This document shows positions 43,375 through 53,980 of a stretch of 64,000 nt of DNA, in pieces. Under the pieces are notes generated by a model. The model was not told the origin of the DNA. It saw nothing but the letters and a program-made list of their open reading frames with translations, and made no database searches. The position numbers were made by a program, and so were the translations under genes. Numbering within the stretch: position 1 is the first letter of the stretch; each line of letters begins with the position of its first letter. Origin of the DNA: an uncultured Chlorobiaceae bacterium (GTDB taxonomy: Bacteria; Bacteroidota; Chlorobiia; Chlorobiales; Chlorobiaceae); assembly GCA_903866255.1 (NCBI GenBank), contig CAIPMW010000076.1, positions 1 through 64,000 of the forward strand, written 5' to 3'.

Positions 43375-44889
43375 TTACAGATTGAATGCAAAATACATTT
43401 TACTGCCACCTCTTCCAATAAGAACAAAAAGCAGATCACCCTTTTTTGCCTGTTTGACAAGGGTGCTGTATTCCGCGTATGTACGAACTTCCCGTTTGTT
43501 AACCGAAAAAACAAGATCACCGGCACGCAAACCAGCGCGATAGGCATTTGATGCTGGAGCAATTGCAGTTATAACAACCTTTCCTGCAGCAGACTGCAAT
43601 TTAAGCTTTTGTGCCCTCTCTGGCGTCAGCTCCTCAGCCCTGAAACCAAGGATTGTACTCACCGAATCATCGGTCGGTGTGCGGGAGGAGGCAATTTCTT
43701 TTGCCGCCTGCTCCTGAAGAGGAACAGTAAAATGCAGAGTTGAGCCATCCCTGAGAACAGTGAGCTTCACTGTGGATCCGGGAAACTGACTGGCAATGGC
43801 ATTGCGCAAAACCACACTGCTTGTGACCTTTACACCATTGAAATCAAGAATAACGTCACCAGTCTTTATCCCGTGTTTTGCCGCCGGACTTCCCTCAAGA
43901 ACCGTTCCAACCAATGCGCCTTCTCCTGCCTTGAGATTCATCGCTTTTGCAAGATTTTCATCAATATCCTGAAGAGTTACGCCAAGGTATGCCCTGATTA
44001 CTTTACCGGTAGCAATGAGCGAGGTCAGTACCTTTTTTGCCATATTTGACGGCACTGCAAACCCGATTCCTTCAAACCCTCCAGTGCGACTTGCTATGGC
44101 GGTATTGATTCCGACAAGCTCACCATTGATATTGACCAGTGGTCCGCCTGAATTTCCCGGGTTGATTGCTGCATCAGTCTGTATGAAATCCTCATAATCG
44201 GCCAGCCCGACATTTGCTCGACCTTTAGCGCTCACAATGCCCTGAGTGACCGTTCTTGCAAGATTTTCGCCAAGGGGACTGCCGATGGCAATCACCCACT
44301 CTCCTACCCTGAGTTTATCACTGTCGCCTATAATAATGGGTTTGAGATTTTTTTCATTGACCTTGATTACGGCAAGATCAGTTTTGGGATCTTTGCCAAT
44401 AACCTTGGCCGCAATTTTCCTGTTATCCGAGGTACGAATATAGACGGTATCAGCGCCATCGATAACGTGATTATTGGTAAGAATATAGCCATCGTCAGTC
44501 ACAATAACACCGGAGCCCAGTCCTCGCCGCACCTCCTTGCGACGGCTCGGAACCCCTCCCCCCTGCATCCCAAAAAAGTCGTCAAAAGGTGAACCAAAAA
44601 AATCGAAGGGCGAAATGACCCCCTGATTCACCGTCTTTTCTGTAAATATGGTCACGACCGAAGGAGTTGCCGACTCGGCAATCTGCACAAAGGCTTCGTT
44701 AAAACTTTTGAGTGACTGAATCGGATAGTTTTCAATATTACTGGTCGCAGTCGCAAAATTCGGTCTGTTGGAAAAACTTGAGCCATTGAATGAGAGATTT
44801 AACTCTACATTGGAAAACACCAGGGCCCCGACAGCAATACCTGCAAAAACAAGGAGCAGATATTTCGTCAATGATTGTCTCTTATCCAT
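43375..44889 (-). CDS. HtrA/DegP-type periplasmic serine protease
   Basis: A 504-residue envelope protease. An N-terminal membrane anchor (YLLLVFAGIAVGALVF) is followed by the trypsin-like domain with H141 (TNNHVIDGADT), D171 (KTDLAVIKV) and S247 (NPGNSGGPLV). Two PDZ domains follow (RAYLGVTLQDIDENLAKAMN, ILGFRAEELTPERAQKLKLQ). It degrades or refolds damaged proteins outside the membrane. It lies 21 bp behind trpE and ends at a strong terminator. Confidence 0.95.
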   Translation of the reverse strand: MDKRQSLTKYLLLVFAGIAVGALVFSNVELNLSFNGSSFSNRPNFATATSNIENYPIQSLKSFNEAFVQIAESATPSVVTIFTEKTVNQGVISPFDFFGSPFDDFFGMQGGGVPSRRKEVRRGLGSGVIVTDDGYILTNNHVIDGADTVYIRTSDNRKIAAKVIGKDPKTDLAVIKVNEKNLKPIIIGDSDKLRVGEWVIAIGSPLGENLARTVTQGIVSAKGRANVGLADYEDFIQTDAAINPGNSGGPLVNINGELVGINTAIASRTGGFEGIGFAVPSNMAKKVLTSLIATGKVIRAYLGVTLQDIDENLAKAMNLKAGEGALVGTVLEGSPAAKHGIKTGDVILDFNGVKVTSSVVLRNAIASQFPGSTVKLTVLRDGSTLHFTVPLQEQAAKEIASSRTPTDDSVSTILGFRAEELTPERAQKLKLQSAAGKVVITAIAPASNAYRAGLRAGDLVFSVNKREVRTYAEYSTLVKQAKKGDLLFVLIGRGGSKMYFAFNL

Positions 44890-44910
44890 CGGATATCTTT
44901 TTTTAATTAA

Positions 44911-46404
44911 TCATGATCTTAACGCTTCAATACCCTCAACGGCTGTGATGCCAGCCTTCATTTTATTCATTGTCTCTTCATATTCTGCTTCTGGTCTGGA
45001 GTCAGCAACAATGCCGCCTGCTGCTTGAAAATAGATAGTGTTATCATCAATGACCATGGTGCGGATTGCAATGGCGGTCGTGAGATTTCCCTTGAAATCA
45101 AGAAATCCGACAGCTCCGCCATACAGCCCCCGTTTCTCTTTTTCAAGTTCATAGATGATCTCCATCGCCCTGACCTTCGGCGCACCGGTGAGAGTACCTG
45201 CAGGGAAACAGGACCAGAAGGCATCCATGGCACAAAAATCATCACGCAGCTCACCCCGCACATTGCTGACAATATGCATCACATGGGAATATTTTTCGAT
45301 AACCATCATCTCATTTGTCTCTACAGTACCAATTTTGGCGATCCTGCCAATATCGTTCCTGCTCAGATCAATCAGCATCAGATGCTCTGCCAGCTCTTTT
45401 TCATCAGTAAGCAACTCACGGGCGTGACGTTCGTCCTCCTCAAATGTGCTTCCCCGATGCCTTGTCCCTGCAATGGGACGGGTATCCACTATCCGTCGTC
45501 CCCTGCTGTCCCGCTCTACCTTGACCAGCAATTCCGGCGATGAACCAACAATCTCAAACTTCTTCATGTTAAAATAGTAAAGGTAGGGCGAAGGGTTAAT
45601 GGTTCTCAGCATACGATACACATCGAAGGCACGGGTATTGAGGGGACGGCGCAAACGCTGTGAAATCTGTACCTGAAAAATATCTCCGGCCACAATGTAC
45701 TCTTTAGCCTTGCCCACCTTATCCAGATACTCCTCTTTCGTTGTATTGGAAACTATCGGCTCTGACTGTTCCGGCTGAAAAGCAATCTCTGCACGCGAAA
45801 GTGGGCGGAACATCTGATCGGCAATCTGCTCTATTTTCTTTAATGCAAGAGGCTTGTCTTCTTCATCAAGGTAATTGGAGACGATGAAAACCTTCCGCAT
45901 GATATTATCAAAAATCACGAGCGTATCACAGAAGAGAAGAACAATATCCGGCATTCCTGCCGGGTCGATCTGCACAGGAGCCGGAATTTTTTCGACAAGG
46001 TGCATGGCATCGTACCCGAAATAGCCAAACACACCTGAAGTAATCATCTGGGGTGCACCGTTCTTTTTCTTTGGGATCTCCTCTGTATCAAAGGAGGCAA
46101 CCATAAGGTCAATCTTTCGACGCAGATTTATCTCCTTACCGGCTGCCAGACGAAGATCACTGAATTTCTCATCAAGAATATCAAGTTCTGTTGGCCCGTC
46201 CACAGAGCCCTTAAGAATGGCAATCGGGTCTATGGCGATATATGAAAATCTGGCAAGGAGTTCTTCACCCTCAACCGATTCAAGCAGGCATGAAAATGGA
46301 CGCTGCAATTTGAGATACACTGAAACCGGCGTCTCTGTATCGGCGTGAACCTCTTTGAACAGAGGCTTGAGAAGATAAGGGGCATGCCGTTGTTGTGCTG
46401 GCAT
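44911..46404 (-). CDS. trpE: Anthranilate synthase component I
   Basis: A 497-residue chorismate-utilising enzyme making anthranilate for tryptophan. Conserved blocks are YYFNMKKFEIVGSSPELLVK, RPIAGTRHRG, DLSRNDIGR, HIVSNVRGEL, FPAGTLTGAPKVRAMEII and FQAAGGIVADS. The N-terminal LLESVEGEELLARFSYI helps in tryptophan binding. No glutamine amidotransferase (trpG) is adjacent. Related chorismate enzymes (PabB) are less likely because of the N-terminal part. Confidence 0.93.
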   Translation of the reverse strand: MPAQQRHAPYLLKPLFKEVHADTETPVSVYLKLQRPFSCLLESVEGEELLARFSYIAIDPIAILKGSVDGPTELDILDEKFSDLRLAAGKEINLRRKIDLMVASFDTEEIPKKKNGAPQMITSGVFGYFGYDAMHLVEKIPAPVQIDPAGMPDIVLLFCDTLVIFDNIMRKVFIVSNYLDEEDKPLALKKIEQIADQMFRPLSRAEIAFQPEQSEPIVSNTTKEEYLDKVGKAKEYIVAGDIFQVQISQRLRRPLNTRAFDVYRMLRTINPSPYLYYFNMKKFEIVGSSPELLVKVERDSRGRRIVDTRPIAGTRHRGSTFEEDERHARELLTDEKELAEHLMLIDLSRNDIGRIAKIGTVETNEMMVIEKYSHVMHIVSNVRGELRDDFCAMDAFWSCFPAGTLTGAPKVRAMEIIYELEKEKRGLYGGAVGFLDFKGNLTTAIAIRTMVIDDNTIYFQAAGGIVADSRPEAEYEETMNKMKAGITAVEGIEALRS

Positions 46405-46522
46405 AAAAAATGAGTCCTGAATTTATGATTGATACAGGGTAAATAAAGAGAATATTTTTGTATCGTGAAGAAAAGAATTCCAGTATTGCTGCGCGGGAAA
46501 CGGACCGAGCTCAAAAGTAATC

Positions 46523-46933
46523 ATGGCACACCGATTTCGTGAAAAGAACTTCCTCATCAACTGGTGCAAAGCCCTCATGCTCTCGCCCGGAGTACTTTTT
46601 CCTGCGGCATATCTCCTGGTGTATACATCCACAAACATCTATCTGAATACTGTGTTCAAAACGAACCTTGCCCGATCAGTCAACCAGGCAAGCGACAGCA
46701 CTTGGAAGATAACGATCAAATCACTCTCATCGGATTTGATACTTGATTCGGTCACCCTTAAATATATCAAACTGACACCTTCGGGGACTTCAGCTCAACC
46801 CCCGGTCACCATTCCAACCATCGAAGTAAACTGCTCAAACCTTGAAAAGTTGCTTTTCAGCCCGGCAAAAAGGGCATCATCGACTCAGGTGATACGCGAA
46901 AAAATCTTCTCCGATGGGCATATCATTCAGTGA
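46523..46933 (+). CDS. Membrane-anchored protein of unknown function
   Basis: A 136-residue protein with one N-terminal membrane segment (LMLSPGVLFPAAYLLVYTST) and a periplasmic part rich in beta strands (WKITIKSLSSDLILDSVTLK, PPVTIPTIEVNCSNLEKLLF). The layout recalls the start of AsmA-like envelope proteins, but it is far shorter. Its stop overlaps the end of lepB (convergent) by 7 bp. It stands divergent from trpE, so the gap 46405..46522 holds both promoters. Confidence 0.55.
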   Translation: MAHRFREKNFLINWCKALMLSPGVLFPAAYLLVYTSTNIYLNTVFKTNLARSVNQASDSTWKITIKSLSSDLILDSVTLKYIKLTPSGTSAQPPVTIPTIEVNCSNLEKLLFSPAKRASSTQVIREKIFSDGHIIQ

Positions 46934-47757
46934 ACTGCCAAGCCTGGACGATTCCACCGAATGGATGCCAGTTTCGCAACAGGCTCGGTCAACAGAGAGA
47001 GATCAGGATCCCATGACCAGTAAACCATCAAAGCCTGTCCTACGAGATCCTTCTCTGGCAAAAAGCCCCAGAAACGACTGTCGAGACTGTTATCCCGATT
47101 ATCACCCATGGCAAAGTAGTAGTTCTCCCTGACGGTATACTGCCGGGTCGGTGAACCATCAACAAACACCTCCCTGCCCTGAAGACTCACCTCATGTCCT
47201 TCATCGGCAACAAGCGAACTATAAAGCGGAAATGTCGTCGCATCAAGCCTTATGATATCTCCTTTTCGGGGAATACGTATCGGACCGTAATTATCTTTGT
47301 TGAAATTTGAAAACTGGGGAAATACCATGTAATCACCCTCACCGGCGGGCACACGTTGTCCGATAAACTGGGCGTGTGGTGGAAGGGGTACCAGTTTTCT
47401 GTTGATCATGAGCTGTTGACTGTGAATCTCAAGGGTATCTCCACTGATTGCAACACAACGCTTGATATAGTTCAGGGAGCGATCTTTCGGAAACTTGAAG
47501 ACAATAATATCACCACGATTAACCTTGTCAACTCCCGGCAGCCGAATTTCGGTAAAAGGCACTTTTGGCCCGTACACATATTTATTGACAAATAGAAAAT
47601 CGCCTGCAAGGAGCGTATTCTCCATTGATCCAGTTGGAATACGGTACGATTCAACCACAAAAACCCGGAGAACCGTAGCAAATATCGCCGCTATAATGAG
47701 TGCCTCAAACCACTCTCGCGAATGTTTTTTTTCGGGTATATCCCTCTTAATATCCAA
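46927..47757 (-). CDS. lepB: Signal peptidase I
   Basis: A 276-residue membrane protease that removes signal peptides. A transmembrane segment (LIIAAIFATVLRVFVV) precedes the catalytic serine S44 in RIPTGSMENTLL; the lysine K99 is in NYIKRCVAISGD. GDNRDNSLDSRFWGFLPEKD is the last hallmark. It lies about 50 bp behind lepA on the same strand, a common pairing. Confidence 0.97.
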   Translation of the reverse strand: MDIKRDIPEKKHSREWFEALIIAAIFATVLRVFVVESYRIPTGSMENTLLAGDFLFVNKYVYGPKVPFTEIRLPGVDKVNRGDIIVFKFPKDRSLNYIKRCVAISGDTLEIHSQQLMINRKLVPLPPHAQFIGQRVPAGEGDYMVFPQFSNFNKDNYGPIRIPRKGDIIRLDATTFPLYSSLVADEGHEVSLQGREVFVDGSPTRQYTVRENYYFAMGDNRDNSLDSRFWGFLPEKDLVGQALMVYWSWDPDLSLLTEPVAKLASIRWNRPGLAVH

Positions 47758-47808
47758 TGCTGTACTTTTTTTGATCGTTTCCTAAAATTTATCGGGATGC
47801 TTGACTTT

Positions 47809-49629
47809 TCACTTTTCATCAATGTTCAAAAGCGCAAGGAAGGCCTCTTGGGGAACCTCTACCCTGCCGACCTGCTTCATCCTCTTTTTGCCCTCTTTCT
47901 GTTTTTCAAGCAGCTTGCGCTTGCGGCTGATATCGCCGCCATAGCACTTGGCAAGCACGTTTTTGCGCATCGCCGAGATGGTTTCGCGTGAAATCACCTT
48001 GCTGCCGATTGCCGCCTGAATGGCCACTTCATACATCTGCTTCGGAATAATCCCCTTCAGTTTCAGGCAGAGCTTCTTCCCCCAGTCGTAAGCCTTTGAG
48101 CGGTGCACGACGATGGAGAGTGCATCAACAGTATCACCATTCAGCAACACATCAAGCTTCACCAGATCAGATTCACGATTTCCAACATACTCGTAATCCA
48201 TTGAGGCATAACCTTTTGAAATGGATTTGAGACGGTCATGAAAATCAAAGACAATTTCAGCCAGTGGAAATTCAAAATGCATGATTACCCGTGAGACGTC
48301 AAGATAGTCGGTATTCTTGTACTCGCCCCGACGCTCTATGCCAAGTTTCATGATATTGCCAATATAGTCGGCAAGCGTAATGATCTGCATGGTCACATAA
48401 GGCTCTTCAACCTGGCTGATGCGACCCGTCTCAGGCATTTTTGATGGATTGTCGACAATAACAACTTCCCCGTTGGTCATCACCACACGATACTCCACAT
48501 TCGGAACGGTGGTGATGATATTGACCCCATACTCCCGCTCAAGACGCTCCTGAATAATCTCCATGTGGAGAAGACCAAGAAAGCCGCAACGAAAGCCAAA
48601 GCCGAGAGCAACAGAGGTTTCAGGGGTATAGACCAGGGAGGCATCGTTCAGTGCAAGCTTTTCGAGCGATTCGCGGAGATCCTCAAATTCATTCGAGTTA
48701 ATGGGATAGAGACCGCTGAAAACCATCGGTTTAACCTCCTTGTACCCCGCAAGACGCTCGTGTGCAGGATTGTCAGCAAGAGTCACTGTATCGCCGACCT
48801 TGGCATCCTTGACATCCTTGATAGAGCATATCAGATAGCCGACATCTCCAGATTCAAGCAGAGCTTTTGGCTGCCGCTTCATGCTCATGGTGCCAATCTC
48901 ATCGGCAAGAAAAGTCTTGTCACTGGCAAAAAATTTTACTTTGTCGCCCTTCCGCAGCGCACCTTCAACAATTCGAAGATAAACCACCACGCCCCGATAG
49001 GAGTCGAAAACCGAATCAAAAATCAGCGCACGAAGCGGCAGATAATTGTTGTCAGCAGGATGGGGAACACGAGCAACGATGGCCTCTATCAGTTCACTGA
49101 CACCAAGACCAGCTTTTGCCGATACCTGAAGAATCTCGTCGCGTTTGACACCCATAAGATCGATAATCTGACGGGCAACACCCTCTACATCCGATGAGGG
49201 GAGGTCAATTTTGTTGATAACAGGAATAATATCAAGCCCGGCATCAAGAGCAAGATAGAGATTGGCAATCGTCTGCGCCTCTACCCCCTGGGTCGCATCA
49301 ACAATAAGGAGAGCCCCTTCACAGGCAGCAAGAGAGCGTGACACTTCATAGCTGAAATCGACGTGACCGGGCGTATCGATAAGGTTCAGAGTGTATTCAT
49401 TACCATCAGCCGCCCTGTATTTCATCTGGATGGCATGACTTTTAATCGTAATGCCGCGCTCCCGTTCAAGATCCATATCATCAAGAACCTGGGCGGAGGC
49501 CATCTGGGTACGATCGAGCGTATGTGTTATCTCCAGCAGGCGGTCGGCCAATGTTGATTTTCCATGATCAATATGTGCGATAATGCAGAAGTTCCTGATA
49601 CGACTGACTTCTGTACTTGGCGAGGCCAT
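47809..49629 (-). CDS. lepA: Elongation factor 4 (back-translocase)
   Basis: A 606-residue ribosomal GTPase. P-loop [16 protein letters not shown], switch region [17 protein letters not shown] and NKIDLPSSD form the G domain. The C-terminal domain special to LepA ends [24 protein letters not shown]. It acts on stalled ribosomes. First gene of the lepA-lepB pair. Confidence 0.98.
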   Translation of the reverse strand: MASPSTEVSRIRNFCIIAHIDHGKSTLADRLLEITHTLDRTQMASAQVLDDMDLERERGITIKSHAIQMKYRAADGNEYTLNLIDTPGHVDFSYEVSRSLAACEGALLIVDATQGVEAQTIANLYLALDAGLDIIPVINKIDLPSSDVEGVARQIIDLMGVKRDEILQVSAKAGLGVSELIEAIVARVPHPADNNYLPLRALIFDSVFDSYRGVVVYLRIVEGALRKGDKVKFFASDKTFLADEIGTMSMKRQPKALLESGDVGYLICSIKDVKDAKVGDTVTLADNPAHERLAGYKEVKPMVFSGLYPINSNEFEDLRESLEKLALNDASLVYTPETSVALGFGFRCGFLGLLHMEIIQERLEREYGVNIITTVPNVEYRVVMTNGEVVIVDNPSKMPETGRISQVEEPYVTMQIITLADYIGNIMKLGIERRGEYKNTDYLDVSRVIMHFEFPLAEIVFDFHDRLKSISKGYASMDYEYVGNRESDLVKLDVLLNGDTVDALSIVVHRSKAYDWGKKLCLKLKGIIPKQMYEVAIQAAIGSKVISRETISAMRKNVLAKCYGGDISRKRKLLEKQKEGKKRMKQVGRVEVPQEAFLALLNIDEK

Positions 49630-49709
49630 AAAATGATCGTTTGATTCTTGTTATAACTCAACGTAACGACAATATAAGCAAATAATGCAATTGTGACATT
49701 ACTGTGCTG

Positions 49710-50654
49710 TTACACAAACAGAGAGTTCCCGGCATTCTGGCGGAAACCTCTGACAAATTCGGATGCCTCCATGTATTTTTTCCCTTCAACCTGCAATGAA
49801 AGCAGCTCAAGCCACCCATCCGAACATGCAGCATAAAGTCTTCCCTGATTGACCAGCAGCCTCCCCGGAGAAACTGAAGCACCTTCAGACAAGAGTACTC
49901 CGGGAGTAGCCCGGAATATTTTCATGGTTTTACCATGGAATGTTGTCCATGCCGCTGGCTTCATGGCAAGCCCCCTGATAAAATCATGAATGATCGCAAC
50001 TGGCTGGGCCCAATCGATTCGGGTATTATCACGGTTAAGCTTGGGAGCCCTTGAAGCCAACGCTTCATTCTGTTCAGAGACATTGACAGTCCCTGAGGCT
50101 ATTATGTGCAGGGTATTGACAACAACCCTTGCACCAATCTCCGAAAGACGGCATGCAAGATCGGTGCCATTTTCGTCATGATCTATCGCGGTTTTTTCCT
50201 GAAGAATGATCGTGCCAGTATCAACACGCTGCTGCAAAAAAAATGTTGTGACGCCGGTTTCGTGATCACCATGGATAAGCGACCAGTTGATGGGAGCAGC
50301 CCCCCTGTAGGCAGGCAGCAGAGAGGCATGAAGATTGAATGAACCAAGATGAGCCTGTTCATAGATCGTTGGAGGAAGAATGCGAAAGGCTGCCACAACA
50401 ATAACATCAGGCCGGTGAACAGCAACCGTCTCAGCAAACGCTGGATCCTTGACATCATCAACTTCATACACCGGAAGCCCGAGAGCAAGAGCTGCCTGTT
50501 TTACCGGAGATGGCTCAACATCTGCATGTTTACTCTTACGCGGCTTGTCCTTGCCGGTAACCACAAGCACAATCTCAAAAGCACTCTCTTCAGCAGCAAT
50601 CGCCCGTAACGAAGGAACTGCAAATCCCGGAGTTCCCATAAAAATAATACGCAT
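49710..50654 (-). CDS. fmt: Methionyl-tRNA formyltransferase
   Basis: A 314-residue enzyme that formylates initiator Met-t[17 protein letters not shown] starts the Rossmann fold, [20 protein letters not shown] holds the folate and catalytic residues, and [12 protein letters not shown] the aspartate. The C-terminal OB domain begins near residue 205. ATG 50654 (MRIIFMGTP) is chosen over TTG 50663. It follows def by 5 bp. Confidence 0.97.
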   Translation of the reverse strand: MRIIFMGTPGFAVPSLRAIAAEESAFEIVLVVTGKDKPRKSKHADVEPSPVKQAALALGLPVYEVDDVKDPAFAETVAVHRPDVIVVAAFRILPPTIYEQAHLGSFNLHASLLPAYRGAAPINWSLIHGDHETGVTTFFLQQRVDTGTIILQEKTAIDHDENGTDLACRLSEIGARVVVNTLHIIASGTVNVSEQNEALASRAPKLNRDNTRIDWAQPVAIIHDFIRGLAMKPAAWTTFHGKTMKIFRATPGVLLSEGASVSPGRLLVNQGRLYAACSDGWLELLSLQVEGKKYMEASEFVRGFRQNAGNSLFV

Positions 50655-50659
50655 GGCTC

Positions 50660-51214
50660 TCAATAAAGTTTTGATACCGGAACAACAACCGGATAAGATG
50701 CGTTAACAATGCCCGACGCAAGGGCAGACAACTCCTTCTGGATCTTTCGTCGATCACGCTTCTGCACCCGATCCACAAAAAGAGTCCCGTCGAGATGATC
50801 AATCTCATGCTGCAGCACTCTGCCTGGCATCCCGGAAAACTCACCAACCTGCTCCTCAAAACGCTCGTTCCGGTATTTAAGTGTAAGAACAGAGGGACGC
50901 ACAACATCACCCTGCACCCCCGGAACACTCAAACAGCCCTCCTCCATTTCACTTGAGCCACTGACCGCCAGAATGTGAGGATTGATAACCACCATGGGCT
51001 TTTCGCCCTCATAATTTTTGACACAGGAGACATCCAGCACCAGCAGCCGGAGAGAATGGCCCACCTGCGGTGCAGCCAGACCAATACCAGAAGCGTTGTA
51101 CATCGACTCAAACATTGAACCTATAAGCTTCTCAACGGCACTGTCAACACCTTTCAACGGTTTGGCTCTCTGTCGAAGGATATCATCACTATAAATGTTA
51201 ATCGGTAATATCAT
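50660..51214 (-). CDS. def: Peptide deformylase
   Basis: A 184-residue metalloenzyme that removes the formyl group from new proteins. All three motifs stand: [19 protein letters not shown] and QHEIDHLDG (metal cysteine and two histidines). First gene of a def-fmt pair, the usual order. Confidence 0.98.
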   Translation of the reverse strand: MILPINIYSDDILRQRAKPLKGVDSAVEKLIGSMFESMYNASGIGLAAPQVGHSLRLLVLDVSCVKNYEGEKPMVVINPHILAVSGSSEMEEGCLSVPGVQGDVVRPSVLTLKYRNERFEEQVGEFSGMPGRVLQHEIDHLDGTLFVDRVQKRDRRKIQKELSALASGIVNASYPVVVPVSKLY

Positions 51215-51311
51215 TGTTTTGTGGCGTTGACCTCTGTTTCACTCTTGGTGTTTCTGGAGAATATATGGTTCAGGAATGAAAATCAACGAAAAGCCGTTTC
51301 CTGAAAAACAA

Positions 51312-51332
51312 AAACCCCGACGTGCGGGGTTT
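51312..51332 (-). terminator. Terminator of the tRNA-Ser cluster
   Basis: Stem AAACCCCG/CGGGGTTT with a 5-base loop. On the minus strand it is followed by TTGTTTTT. It lies 9 bp after the last tRNA. Confidence 0.85.
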
Positions 51333-51340
51333 CTGATGTG

Positions 51341-51430
51341 CGGAGAGGGAGGGATTCGAACCCTCGGTAGCCCTATAAGAACTACGTCGGTTTAGCAAAC
51401 CGGTGCCTTCAGCCGCTCGGCCACCTCTCC
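51341..51430 (-). tRNA. tRNA-Ser (GCT)
   Basis: Long-variable-arm tRNA with acceptor GGAGAGG/CCTCTCC, T-arm GGTTCGAATCC and anticodon loop TTGCTAA, so anticodon GCT. The 3' CCA is not encoded. Reads AGC/AGT codons. Confidence 0.95.
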
Positions 51431-51437
51431 AGATGTT

Positions 51438-51523
51438 TGGCGGAGGATGAGGGACTCGAACCCCCATGGGCGTGAACCCGGCAGTTTTCAAGACTGCTGC
51501 CTTACCAATTAGGCAAATCCTCC
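51438..51523 (-). tRNA. tRNA-Ser (TGA)
   Basis: Acceptor GGAGGAT, anticodon stem GCAGT with loop CTTGAAA (anticodon TGA), extra arm CGGGTTCACGCCCATG, T-arm GGTTCGAGTCC, and encoded CCA. Reads TCN codons, mainly TCA. Confidence 0.93.
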
Positions 51524-51601
51524 ATCATGCCGTAAAGAACAGGCACCGAAGATAATAAATCCACCGGAAAAATCCAGAAAAAAGATTCCGGTGGCATATT
51601 C

Positions 51602-51692
51602 TGGCGGAGAGGGAGGGATTCGAACCCTCGAGGGCTGTAACACCCTACCCGCTTTCCAGGCGAGCGCACTAGACCAACTATGCGACCTCTCC
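51602..51692 (-). tRNA. tRNA-Ser (GGA)
   Basis: Acceptor GGAGAGG, anticodon stem CGCTCG/CGGGTA region with loop CTGGAAA (anticodon GGA), long variable arm, T-arm GGTTCGAATCC and encoded CCA. Reads TCC/TCT. It is the first of three serine tRNAs on this strand. Confidence 0.94.
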
Positions 51693-51764
51693 GTATTTTG
51701 CAAGGGCAAAAGGTCTGGAATTTACATTCTATTTTTGATTTTCAAAAGTATTCCGGCAGAGTAG

Positions 51765-53411
<1,647 letters not shown>

Positions 53412-53619
53412 GGTTGTGTTAGCAAATCGTTTGCAGCAACGGATAAAAAAAGTGTTCAAATACGCTTTTTCCGCCAATACTCCCCAGATTTGCCGCTTGC
53501 ACATCCTTATAGAGACAGCGACAGCACTCCATGAGCCCTGAAGAGCAAGCGGCCAGCACTTGCCTTTCAGAGCTCTTTAACAAAACCACAGGAAGATACA
53601 CAAATCGTAATTCTTGTGA

Positions 53620-53883
53620 TCAACCAACCGCCTTGCCGTCACCCTGAGGCTTCATCGGATTACCAAGGCTGCTCAGTGCTCCTGCCGCCTTAACCACAAG
53701 CGAACCAACAGCAAAAATACCAAACCCCACCACAGCAATACCGGCAAGACCATGTATTGCAGGAATGGCAACCGGAGCAACAACTGGAGCTGCAGGAGCA
53801 ATCAAAGCTGCCCCGCCAGCAACTCCTACGGCAGCTTTCATCATATTTTCGGGATTAGATGGACCCATATCAAAACCCTCCAT
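53620..53883 (-). CDS. Small Ala/Gly-rich membrane protein, unknown
   Basis: An 87-residue protein with two hydrophobic stretches (VGVAGGAALIAPAAPVVAPV, GLAGIAVVGFGIFAVGSLVV) between polar ends. Composition and size recall small membrane or chlorosome-envelope proteins of green sulfur bacteria, but I cannot match it to a named one. It lies about 100 bp behind bchH on the same strand. Its reading frame and start context look real. Confidence 0.55.
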   Translation of the reverse strand: MEGFDMGPSNPENMMKAAVGVAGGAALIAPAAPVVAPVAIPAIHGLAGIAVVGFGIFAVGSLVVKAAGALSSLGNPMKPQGDGKAVG

Positions 53884-53980
53884 GTTTAATGTTCATTCAA
53901 AATTTCTATACACCGAGCCATGATTTGAGCTACGCAACGAGTTTGCAACTTCCAAAATACAACGGACCCGTTACTACAAG

